From assembly GCA_000218745.1 (NCBI GenBank), contig GL947595.1:236397-269240 (forward strand): DNA of 32,844 nt, given 5' to 3'. Position 1 is the stretch's first letter; each line of letters starts with the position of its first letter. Positions 26,358 to 32,844 of this stretch are shown piece after piece. Both the position numbers and the translations under genes were made by a program. The notes beneath the pieces are model-generated. The model searched no databases. It had not been told where the DNA came from and saw nothing but the letters and a program-made list of their open reading frames with translations. Origin of the DNA: Prochlorococcus marinus bv. HNLC2 (GTDB taxonomy: Bacteria > Cyanobacteriota > Cyanobacteriia > PCC-6307 > Cyanobiaceae).

Positions 26358-27850
26358 TCTTCTTCATTATTAGACCATGATCCGTGTAGTCCATGAGGAA
26401 TATTTATCGGTAGTTCATAAGTGGATAAATGTTCTAAATTTTTAGAGTCTAATATAATTAAATCACTACCTCTACGAGCCCCATTCCATACAAGAATTAG
26501 AAGATAACCTTCATCTTCCTTTTTGGAATTGGTTTTAGGGACCATGATAGGTTCACTTACAAATCCTCGAGGTGCAGCAGACCAAAAAATCTCTTCCTTA
26601 GTATCTAAATTAATCTTTTTAATAGCTTGTAATGGTGCATTCCCTGATTTTGCATTTGTGCAAGCCATCCAACTATGAGTGGCTTTTATTCCTGTAAATT
26701 TTGGATTAATTACTGCAAATTCGCAAGTTTGTTCGCTAATAGTTGATAATTCTGAGTAACGACTCTTTAGATTTATGATTGATCTTTTAAGTTTACCCGC
26801 AGGATATTTTTCGAAATCTATATCTCTAAAGTCTTCATCTGGACCTACAGATGGAAAATCATCGTAAAAAATACTATCTAACACAATATTTTCTTCATCT
26901 TCATAAGCATTGACATGATGAAATACAAATCCTTCAGGAGCATCGATTATTACTGGCGGTTTTCCTCTATATAAACCGCTATCCCTTGGGACAATGAAAA
27001 ACTTTGCTTTTTTATTAGGACTCGATTTTAAGCATTGCGCAGCCCCTTTTTGGCCCATTACAAATGGAAGAGGATTAAAATCAATGGCATTTTGTAAAAA
27101 TATCGCCCAATTTGTCGTAATCGCAAAATCATGTAAAAATGCAAATCCGTTTAATTTATCTTTTCTATCAAATAAAATTTCCCCTGCCTTATTACCTTTA
27201 TTTGAAAACTCCATTAATCTTATAGTGCTTTGAGGACCAGTTTGAACTCCAAAAGTAACAAGGACCTCTTTTGAATATTTAGAATTCAAATCTATCTTTG
27301 GATGAGCACTAAAAGCCTCGTTTTTTTTGAGAACCCCTTTTAATGTTGTTAATCCAATTGTTTCTAAATTTTTAGGATCAAGAGCATGTGGACCTGCTGC
27401 TTCCCAAAGAGCGAGTAATTCATCTCCCAATTTTATAACGTGGGTATTAGCAATATTTTTAAAATTTAAGTCTAGGACATTATTTAAAATACCTCCTTTC
27501 TTTTGTGTTCCAAATACTCCTCTGTAAAGAAATTTATTTTTCTTTTTTTCTTCTAAATATCCTTTCGTTTTGACAAATTTATTAGTGAAAGTTGCTTTGC
27601 CATCTTTAAAATTAATGGCACTGATCATACCATCACCATCAAATGGATGATGAAGCCACTGTCCATCTCTTTCTAAAATACCTGGTCCATTTTTAAAAAG
27701 AGTTCCATTTAATTCTTTAATAGAATTACCTTGAGTTACTTCTAAATTTTTATTTTCTAATTCTAATTCAACGTTTTGATAAGCACTTGACCAATCTTCT
27801 TTATTGAATTGATTATTTTTGATGGATTGCTTTTCTTGTAAACTTGTCAC
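26354..27850 (-). CDS. Carotenoid cleavage oxygenase (RPE65-type)
   Basis: A 498-residue non-haem iron dioxygenase of the carotenoid cleavage family, which splits carotenoids or apocarotenoids into aldehydes such as retinal. The four iron-binding histidines can be read as His183 in SAHPKID, His240 in FLHDFAITT, His311 or 312 in FVFHHVNAYEDEE and His486 or 489 in IPHGLHGSW. GPGILERDGQWLHHPFDGDG near 55 is the conserved opening. Length and motif spacing are close to the Synechocystis apocarotenoid 15,15'-oxygenase. The substrate is not certain, and no rhodopsin gene lies nearby. The start is GTG at 27850. Confidence 0.93.
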   Translation of the reverse strand: MTSLQEKQSIKNNQFNKEDWSSAYQNVELELENKNLEVTQGNSIKELNGTLFKNGPGILERDGQWLHHPFDGDGMISAINFKDGKATFTNKFVKTKGYLEEKKKNKFLYRGVFGTQKKGGILNNVLDLNFKNIANTHVIKLGDELLALWEAAGPHALDPKNLETIGLTTLKGVLKKNEAFSAHPKIDLNSKYSKEVLVTFGVQTGPQSTIRLMEFSNKGNKAGEILFDRKDKLNGFAFLHDFAITTNWAIFLQNAIDFNPLPFVMGQKGAAQCLKSSPNKKAKFFIVPRDSGLYRGKPPVIIDAPEGFVFHHVNAYEDEENIVLDSIFYDDFPSVGPDEDFRDIDFEKYPAGKLKRSIINLKSRYSELSTISEQTCEFAVINPKFTGIKATHSWMACTNAKSGNAPLQAIKKINLDTKEEIFWSAAPRGFVSEPIMVPKTNSKKEDEGYLLILVWNGARRGSDLIILDSKNLEHLSTYELPINIPHGLHGSWSNNEED

Positions 27851-27926
27851 TTTTACATCGAATTTTTTTTATTCTCGCTAAAAATCATTTAAATTGTGGA
27901 AATACCATTAAAGAATGATTTTATAA

Positions 27927-28529
27927 TTACTTTTCAAGCATGCCTTTACTACTAGGAATAGTTTCAGATCTTCTTTTGTCTATTTCAGTAGCCATCCTCA
28001 TCGCACGTGAGAAAGCTTTAAAGGTTGCTTCTACTATGTGATGAGCATTAACACCTTGAATTTGATTTATGTGTAATGTTATCCCACTATTATTTACAAA
28101 AGCTATGAAAAATTCTCTTACTAGTTCTGTATCATAAGACCCAATTTTTGAAGATTGAATTTTAAGATTATATGATAAGTGAGGTCGGCCGGAACAATCT
28201 AAAGTTATTTGGATTAGCGCTTCGTCAAGGGGAGCAAGAAAATGACCGAATCTATTGATCCCTTTACGATCACCAAGTGACTCAGAAAAAGCCTTGCCTA
28301 AAGCAATTCCAACGTCTTCATTAGTATGGTGATCATCTATCTCTGTATCTCCTATCGCTTTGATATTTAAGTCAAATAATCCATGACTAGAAATTTGGTG
28401 AAGCATATGATCTAAGAATGGAACCCCAGTATCAATATTTGAGTTGCCGCTTCCATCAATATCCAGAAAAACGCTTATTTCTGTTTCATTAGTTTTTCTC
28501 TGAATTTCAGCCTGTCTAAGTAGTGACAT
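27927..28529 (-). CDS. hisB: Imidazoleglycerol-phosphate dehydratase
   Basis: HisB removes water from imidazoleglycerol phosphate in the sixth step of histidine synthesis. The 200-residue monofunctional form lacks the phosphatase domain found in E. coli. Metal-binding motifs are [17 protein letters not shown] near residue 39, [10 protein letters not shown] near 66 and [18 protein letters not shown] near 161. It follows fabI on the same strand with 23 bases between, so a common transcript is likely although the pathways differ. Confidence 0.97.
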   Translation of the reverse strand: MSLLRQAEIQRKTNETEISVFLDIDGSGNSNIDTGVPFLDHMLHQISSHGLFDLNIKAIGDTEIDDHHTNEDVGIALGKAFSESLGDRKGINRFGHFLAPLDEALIQITLDCSGRPHLSYNLKIQSSKIGSYDTELVREFFIAFVNNSGITLHINQIQGVNAHHIVEATFKAFSRAMRMATEIDKRRSETIPSSKGMLEK

Positions 28530-28552
28530 TATTTTTAAAAGAGAATTTGAAT

Positions 28553-29335
28553 TTACATACCATTAATGCAATAACCTGCATCAACGTAAATGGTTTGACC
28601 AGAAATTCCACTGGAAAGGTCACTTAAAAGAAATGCAGCTGTGTTACCCACCTCTGTTTGAGTTACTGTTCTTCTTAATGGTGATTTTTCCTCAACATTA
28701 TGAATCATATCTAAAATGCCACCTATAGCTGAACTCGCAAGAGTTCTAATAGGACCTGCACTTATTGCATTAACTCTTACTTGTTTCTCTGGTCCTAGTT
28801 CTGCTGAAAGATATCTTACAGAAGCCTCCAATGCTGCTTTTGCAACTCCCATGACATTATAATTTGGTATCGCTCTTTCGGACCCAAGGTATGTTAAAGA
28901 TACTACGCCAGCCCCATCTGTGAAAAGTGGTTTTGCAGCATTACAAAGTGGTGCTAAAGAATATGCACTTATATTAAGAGCTCTATCAAATCCTTCTGAA
29001 GAAGTTGCACTATAATCCCCGATTAATTCATCTCTCCCTGCGAATGCGAGGCAATGTACTAAGCCGTCAAGATTTCCCCAATTATTTTTAATATTTTCAA
29101 AGACCTCCTCAATTTGTGAAGGATTTTGAACATTTAATGGCAAAAACAGTGATGGATTTAAAACCTTTGTTAATTCTTTAACTTTAGATTCAAATCTGCC
29201 TTTCTCATCTGGTAGGTATGTTATTCCAAGTTCAGCCCCAGCTTTTGAGAGTTGTTGCGCAATCCCCCAAGCTATAGAACGGTTATTGGCAATTCCAGTA
29301 ACAAGAATTTTTTTGCCAGTTAAATCGAGTAACAT
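28553..29335 (-). CDS. fabI: Enoyl-[acyl-carrier-protein] reductase (NADH)
   Basis: FabI reduces the enoyl-ACP double bond, the last step of each fatty-acid elongation round. The 260-residue SDR-type enzyme has the nucleotide loop [18 protein letters not shown] (12-29), the acidic DxxD-like stretch LNVQNPSQ near 67, [13 protein letters not shown] near 92 and the catalytic Tyr159 and Lys166 (Y-x6-K spacing of FabI) in [27 protein letters not shown] near 194 is the substrate loop. The ATG at 29335 is well placed. It is divergent from the peroxiredoxin-like gene across 103 bases. Confidence 0.97.
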   Translation of the reverse strand: MLLDLTGKKILVTGIANNRSIAWGIAQQLSKAGAELGITYLPDEKGRFESKVKELTKVLNPSLFLPLNVQNPSQIEEVFENIKNNWGNLDGLVHCLAFAGRDELIGDYSATSSEGFDRALNISAYSLAPLCNAAKPLFTDGAGVVSLTYLGSERAIPNYNVMGVAKAALEASVRYLSAELGPEKQVRVNAISAGPIRTLASSAIGGILDMIHNVEEKSPLRRTVTQTEVGNTAAFLLSDLSSGISGQTIYVDAGYCINGM

Positions 29336-29438
29336 TTTATTTATTGTTTTTATAATTGTCCTACAAAGAGTGCACTTGTATACGTATTACTCAAAAATAT
29401 ACAATAATCTTCAAGTATATTTCCTGTTTTAAATAAGT

Positions 29439-30032
29439 ATGGTGAAAACAAATTCTCTTGATATAGAAATTGGTACAAGTTTGCCAAATTTTGATTTAAT
29501 TAACGCTAATTCATTAAATAATGAAAAATTTTCTTTTTCCGATTTAGATGATAGACATTTATTTTTAATGTTCATATGTGCTCATTGCCCATTCGTAAAA
29601 CATTTAGAAAAACAAATTACAGAACTTTATATGGATTTTCAAGAGAATGTTCAAATAATTGCTATATCAAGTAATGACATTAATACCCATCCTGCAGATT
29701 CTCCTGAAAATTTAAGAAACCAAGCAAAAAAAAATAATTGGCATTTTCCTTATCTTTTTGATGAAGATCAAAGTTTTGCTAAGACACTTAAGGCCGCATG
29801 CACGCCTGATTTTTATATATTTTCTAATAAGGGAAATAGTAACTTTTCTCTTTTTTACCATGGCCAATTAGATGATAGTAGACCATCTAATAATATTCCG
29901 GTAACTGGTGTGGATATAAGAGCAGCAGTAAAAGCTCTTAATGATGGTTTGGCATATAATAGGCAACAAATACCATCGCTTGGATGTAATATAAAGTGGA
30001 CTCCTGGAAAGGAACCTGATTGGTTTAATTGA
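29439..30032 (+). CDS. Thioredoxin-fold protein, peroxiredoxin-like (AhpC/TSA type)
   Basis: A 197-residue soluble protein with a thioredoxin fold. The strand-helix motif FLMFICAHCPFVKHLEKQI (42-60) holds the redox pair Cys47 and Cys50 in a CAHC setting, followed by AISSNDINTHPADSPENL near 85 and the cis-proline region CTPDFYIF (Cys-Thr-Pro) near 129. This matches the redoxin subgroup that joins a thioredoxin-like CxxC to a peroxiredoxin-like body. No signal peptide or membrane span is seen, so it should act in the cytoplasm as a thiol oxidoreductase or peroxidase; the partner is unknown. Confidence 0.88.
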   Translation: MVKTNSLDIEIGTSLPNFDLINANSLNNEKFSFSDLDDRHLFLMFICAHCPFVKHLEKQITELYMDFQENVQIIAISSNDINTHPADSPENLRNQAKKNNWHFPYLFDEDQSFAKTLKAACTPDFYIFSNKGNSNFSLFYHGQLDDSRPSNNIPVTGVDIRAAVKALNDGLAYNRQQIPSLGCNIKWTPGKEPDWFN

Positions 30033-30086
30033 AATTTTATTCTCCTTATTATCCCGAGACATTTTATTTAGGGTTAAGATAATTTT

Positions 30087-31292
30087 ATGAAAATACCTCC
30101 TTTTACTTTAGAAAGACAATACTCTGAGATAGGTCATGATATTGAGAATGCTGTTTTAAATGTACTTCAGAAGGGACAATATATCGGGGGTTATGAAATT
30201 GCTAAATTTGAAGATTCTTTCGCCTCACTAATAGGTGTTACAGATGTTATCAGCTGCAATAGTGGAACTGATGCTTTAGTTCTTGCATTAAGAGCATTTG
30301 ATATAGGTCATGGAGATGAGGTCATAACTCCTTCCTTTAGTTTCTTTGCTACTGCTGAAGCTATAAGTTTAGTTGGTGCAAATCCTGTTTTTGTTGATAT
30401 TAATCCTGATACTTTTTTATTAAATATAAATCAAATTGAATCGAGAATAAATTCTCGCACTAAGGCAATAATTCCAGTTCATTTATTCGGTAATGCAGTT
30501 GATATGACAAAATTAAAACTGATTGCGAAAAAACATAACTTAAAAATAATTGAGGACTGTGCTCAGGCTACAGGATCAATGTGGGGAAGTAACAATGTTG
30601 GTAGTATTGGTGATATTGGTTGTTTTAGTTTCTTCCCAACCAAAAATTTAGGTTGTGCTGGAGATGGAGGAGCTGTAACTACTTCTGATCAATCTCTTGC
30701 GCAAAAGATCAGGGAACTTGCAGTCCATGGTAGCCCAAAACGATACAGCCATAACCACATTGGGTACAACACTAGACTTGATGTAATTCAAGCTGCGATA
30801 TTAAATGTAAAAATTAAATCAATAAAAAAATGGATTAAAGCAAGACAAAAAATTGCTGATAACTATATACAATTAATCGATAAAAATGCATTATTGAGGC
30901 TTCCTCAAACTAATTCTGAGTTAAGCTGCAATACTTGGAATCAATTTGTGATAAAAGTGCAAAATGAAAATTTTTCAAATACAAAAAATTACTTAGAACT
31001 TTTTGAGACCGATGTAATAAAAAATAAAACTTCTAGAAATTTCTTAAAATCAGAATTACTTAAAATTGGAATAAATACAATAATTTATTACCCAATACCA
31101 ATTCATGCTCAATTAGCATATAAAGATAAATTTTTTGATAAAGATTTACTTTTAAATACGGAAAAAGTATGTACGGAAGTTCTTAGTCTGCCAATGTTCC
31201 CAGAAATAACCTTTGAAGAACAGTTGCATATTTCGGAAAACTTGAATTTAATCTTAAAAAAGTATGATCAAATCGCTCAGATATCAGCATAG
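30087..31292 (+). CDS. DegT/DnrJ/EryC1/StrS family aminotransferase
   Basis: A 401-residue PLP enzyme of the sugar aminotransferase family, which normally transfers an amino group to nucleotide-linked keto sugars for surface polysaccharides. Visible are the opening PFTLERQYSEIGHDIENAV, NSGTDALVLALRA near residue 58, PSFSFFATAEAI near 82, Asp157 in IIEDCAQATGS and the PLP lysine Lys186 in FSFFPTKNLGCAGDGGA; HGSPKRYSHNHIGYNTRLD near 224 is the acceptor-side stretch. No other sugar-modifying genes are close. It lies 54 bases after the peroxiredoxin-like gene, and its end overlaps phrB by 16 bases. Confidence 0.93.
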   Translation: MKIPPFTLERQYSEIGHDIENAVLNVLQKGQYIGGYEIAKFEDSFASLIGVTDVISCNSGTDALVLALRAFDIGHGDEVITPSFSFFATAEAISLVGANPVFVDINPDTFLLNINQIESRINSRTKAIIPVHLFGNAVDMTKLKLIAKKHNLKIIEDCAQATGSMWGSNNVGSIGDIGCFSFFPTKNLGCAGDGGAVTTSDQSLAQKIRELAVHGSPKRYSHNHIGYNTRLDVIQAAILNVKIKSIKKWIKARQKIADNYIQLIDKNALLRLPQTNSELSCNTWNQFVIKVQNENFSNTKNYLELFETDVIKNKTSRNFLKSELLKIGINTIIYYPIPIHAQLAYKDKFFDKDLLLNTEKVCTEVLSLPMFPEITFEEQLHISENLNLILKKYDQIAQISA

Positions 31293-32722
31293 AGAGATTT
31301 GAATAACCTTTGTTGAGAATTATGTTGAATTACTGGATCAGGATAATTTTTTCTTTCTGATTTTGAAATATCTCCAGTAATTATGTCTGAATTATTTATT
31401 TTTGATAATTCTGGTATCCAATACTTAATGTAATTGCAAAGAGGATCAAATTTTTGAGTTTGAGTATGTGGATTAAAAATGCGCAACGGTTTAGGATCCA
31501 TTCCACTACTTGCACTCCATTGCCAACCACCATTGTTAGCGGCTAAGTCTCCATCAACAAGATGTTCCATAAATTTTTGTTCCCCTAATTGCCAATTGCA
31601 AATTAAATCTTTTACAAGAAAAGAAGCAACAATCATCCGGCATCTATTATGCATCCAACCGCTTTGATTTAGTTGACGCATTGATGCATCAATTATTGGA
31701 ATTCCAGTATCTCCACTACTCCAGCGGATAAACCATTCATTATTATTGTGCCATTGGAAATTATTCCATTTTTTCCTATAAGGTCCTTTTTCTAACTCAG
31801 GGAAATGGTATAGGCAATGTTGATAAAACTCTCTCCAAGCTAATTCTTTTTGCCAAGTCTCAATTGAAAGTAAAGAATTCTCATTTCTCGTTGAATGATT
31901 GAGTTGTGTTGTCTTTCCCCATGCTTTTCTAATACTTATTGTTCCAAATCTTAATGATGCGCTTAAGTAGGATGTCCCATTTATTGAGGGAAAATCTCTT
32001 TGTGATGCATAATTAATTAGCTTTTGAGAAGATATAAAATTATTTAGTAATTCCTCAGCACTATTTTCTCCAGGTTTGCATGGGCATATAACCTTGCCTG
32101 AAAAATTAATGTCTTTAATAAATTCATTAAATATTGATTTAGACTTTGTAATCAATTGATTATCTATTAATTCATCTTTTAAATCTTTTAATTTTTCAAA
32201 TCTGAAATCCTTATCCTCTTCATTATCAAAATTTAGCTTATCTATTTTAGCTTTGAACTTTTTAAAAAATGGACCATAGACCGTATATGGTGTGTTGCTT
32301 CCAGTCGAAATTTCTGAGGGATTAATTAATAAATGATCCCATAAATCAATAATCTCAATATTTGAGGTTTTCAAATCAGCTTTAATCTTTTCATCTCTCT
32401 CAATTTCATAAGGTTCAATTGGTTTATTCCAAAATATATATTTGGCATTAATTTTTTTTGCTACAAAAGGAATCAGATGTGTGGGGGAACCTTTTTGAAA
32501 AAGTAATCTACTTCCTGCTTTCTCCCAATTTTCATTTAATTCTTTTAAACTCTCGCTTAAAAACCATGCACGCGATTTTGAATTGAAATCATATGGATAG
32601 GTTTCATCAAAAATATAAATTGATGTTATCGCTTTTGATAAAGCAAGTGCCTTTATTAGAGCTTTATTATCGTTAACTCTAAGATCTTTTCTATACCAAA
32701 AAAGAATTCTTGGGTATTCCAT
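31277..32722 (-). CDS. phrB: Deoxyribodipyrimidine photolyase (class I)
   Basis: PhrB uses blue light and FAD to split cyclobutane pyrimidine dimers. The 481-residue protein has the antenna-domain start RILFWYRKDLRVNDNKAL and the FAD-binding domain with TSYLSASLRFGTISIRKAW near residue 251, WQKELAWREFYQHCLYHFPE near 289, MHNRCRMIVASFLVKDL and VDGDLAANNGGWQWSASSGM, all typical of class I CPD photolyases. It is a light-protection gene expected in surface-water strains. The ATG at 32722 shares one base with the stop of the upstream NUDIX-like gene (TAATG), so the two are likely coupled. Confidence 0.95.
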   Translation of the reverse strand: MEYPRILFWYRKDLRVNDNKALIKALALSKAITSIYIFDETYPYDFNSKSRAWFLSESLKELNENWEKAGSRLLFQKGSPTHLIPFVAKKINAKYIFWNKPIEPYEIERDEKIKADLKTSNIEIIDLWDHLLINPSEISTGSNTPYTVYGPFFKKFKAKIDKLNFDNEEDKDFRFEKLKDLKDELIDNQLITKSKSIFNEFIKDINFSGKVICPCKPGENSAEELLNNFISSQKLINYASQRDFPSINGTSYLSASLRFGTISIRKAWGKTTQLNHSTRNENSLLSIETWQKELAWREFYQHCLYHFPELEKGPYRKKWNNFQWHNNNEWFIRWSSGDTGIPIIDASMRQLNQSGWMHNRCRMIVASFLVKDLICNWQLGEQKFMEHLVDGDLAANNGGWQWSASSGMDPKPLRIFNPHTQTQKFDPLCNYIKYWIPELSKINNSDIITGDISKSERKNYPDPVIQHNSQQRLFKSLYADI

Positions 32723-32844
32723 TAGATCTTTAAAAATTGTTTAGCTCTAAACCATGCCGTTATAGTTTTTGCATCTAAAACTTCTTGTCCACTAGCAATT
32801 AAATTATCAAGTCATTAGGATAGAAAGTTAGAACTTCAATATCT
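32722..32844 (-). pseudogene. C-terminal end of a NUDIX-like hydrolase, partial, one-base frameshift
   Basis: This gene enters from the right edge. From the edge the frame reads DIEVLTFYPNDL and then meets a stop; in the next frame the sequence continues as IASGQEVLDAKTITAWFRAK and ends QFLKI just before phrB. Adding one G on the minus strand (one C beside the C at 32808 on the plus strand) restores PNDLDNLIASGQEVLDAK. The end with LIASGQ...DAKTITAWFRAK recalls the C-terminus of picocyanobacterial NUDIX/ADP-ribose pyrophosphatases, from memory. Only 41 codons are in the window and the NUDIX box itself lies outside, so the family name is tentative. Confidence 0.55.

Noticed and set aside
29378-29390. 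NtcA-like GTA...TAC between fabI and the peroxiredoxin-like gene
   Set aside because: The spacing is seven bases, not eight, and neither gene is a known nitrogen target.
1-32844. Mobile elements, CRISPR arrays, prophage or defence systems
   Set aside because: No transposase, integrase, Cas or phage-like protein, no direct repeat array and no shift in base composition was seen; every large gene fits a core cyanobacterial role.

Overview
The window is a 32.8 kb stretch of core chromosome from a high-light-adapted Prochlorococcus or a very close relative. Several things point there: very AT-rich DNA, small photosystem II genes (psbH, psbN, psbI, psbK), cyanobacteria-only families (DUF3181- and DUF3155-like proteins), an NtcA-type box before the ammonium transporter, a class I DNA photolyase, and extreme gene packing. 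The gene order resembles what I remember of this chromosome region in high-light strains; I could not align it. I see no phage genes, transposases, integrases, CRISPR arrays or genomic-island signs.

Layout. 1-1.6 kb: end of a small conserved gene, pth and psbH on the minus strand, then psbN and psbI on the plus strand. 1.7-6.4 kb: minus-strand metabolic run leuD, leuC (leucine synthesis), cinA, glyA and tRNA-Arg(ACG). 6.6-9.3 kb: a DUF3181-like gene, murJ (lipid II flippase) and sfsA. 9.3-12.8 kb: a regulated ammonium transporter gene with NtcA box, leader hairpin and strong terminator, then ispH (isoprenoid synthesis) and a DoxX-like membrane protein. 12.8-15.4 kb: purH (purine synthesis, interrupted by a one-base frameshift), a serine esterase and a DUF3155-like gene. 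15.4-18.9 kb: an intergenic block rich in dyad symmetry, a soluble histidine kinase, cobS (cobamide synthesis; no ordinary start codon for its full length), tgt and psbK. 18.7-21.3 kb: a Gfo/Idh/MocA oxidoreductase whose 3' tail lies antisense to all of psbK, a CNNM/CorC-type CBS protein and a tRNA with CAU anticodon. 21.4-26.4 kb: pyrE, ygfZ, a two-domain RecB-like/DnaQ-like nuclease, a phosphohexomutase and rdgB. 26.4-32.8 kb: a carotenoid oxygenase, hisB, fabI, a peroxiredoxin-like protein, a DegT-type aminotransferase, phrB and the end of a NUDIX-like gene, also frameshifted.

Most genes are housekeeping: amino acid, purine, pyrimidine, fatty acid, isoprenoid, cobamide and cell-wall synthesis, plus photosystem II subunits and nitrogen uptake. 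No gap without a gene exceeds 300 bases. Convergent neighbours often overlap at their ends, four of them by sharing one four-base stop-codon pair.

I do not find a convincing new multi-gene system. The points most worth checking are the two one-base frameshifts (purH and the terminal NUDIX-like gene; sequencing error is the simplest reading), psbK lying inside the antisense tail of another gene, the missing cobS start codon, the symmetric elements before the histidine kinase gene, and the leader of the ammonium transporter gene.
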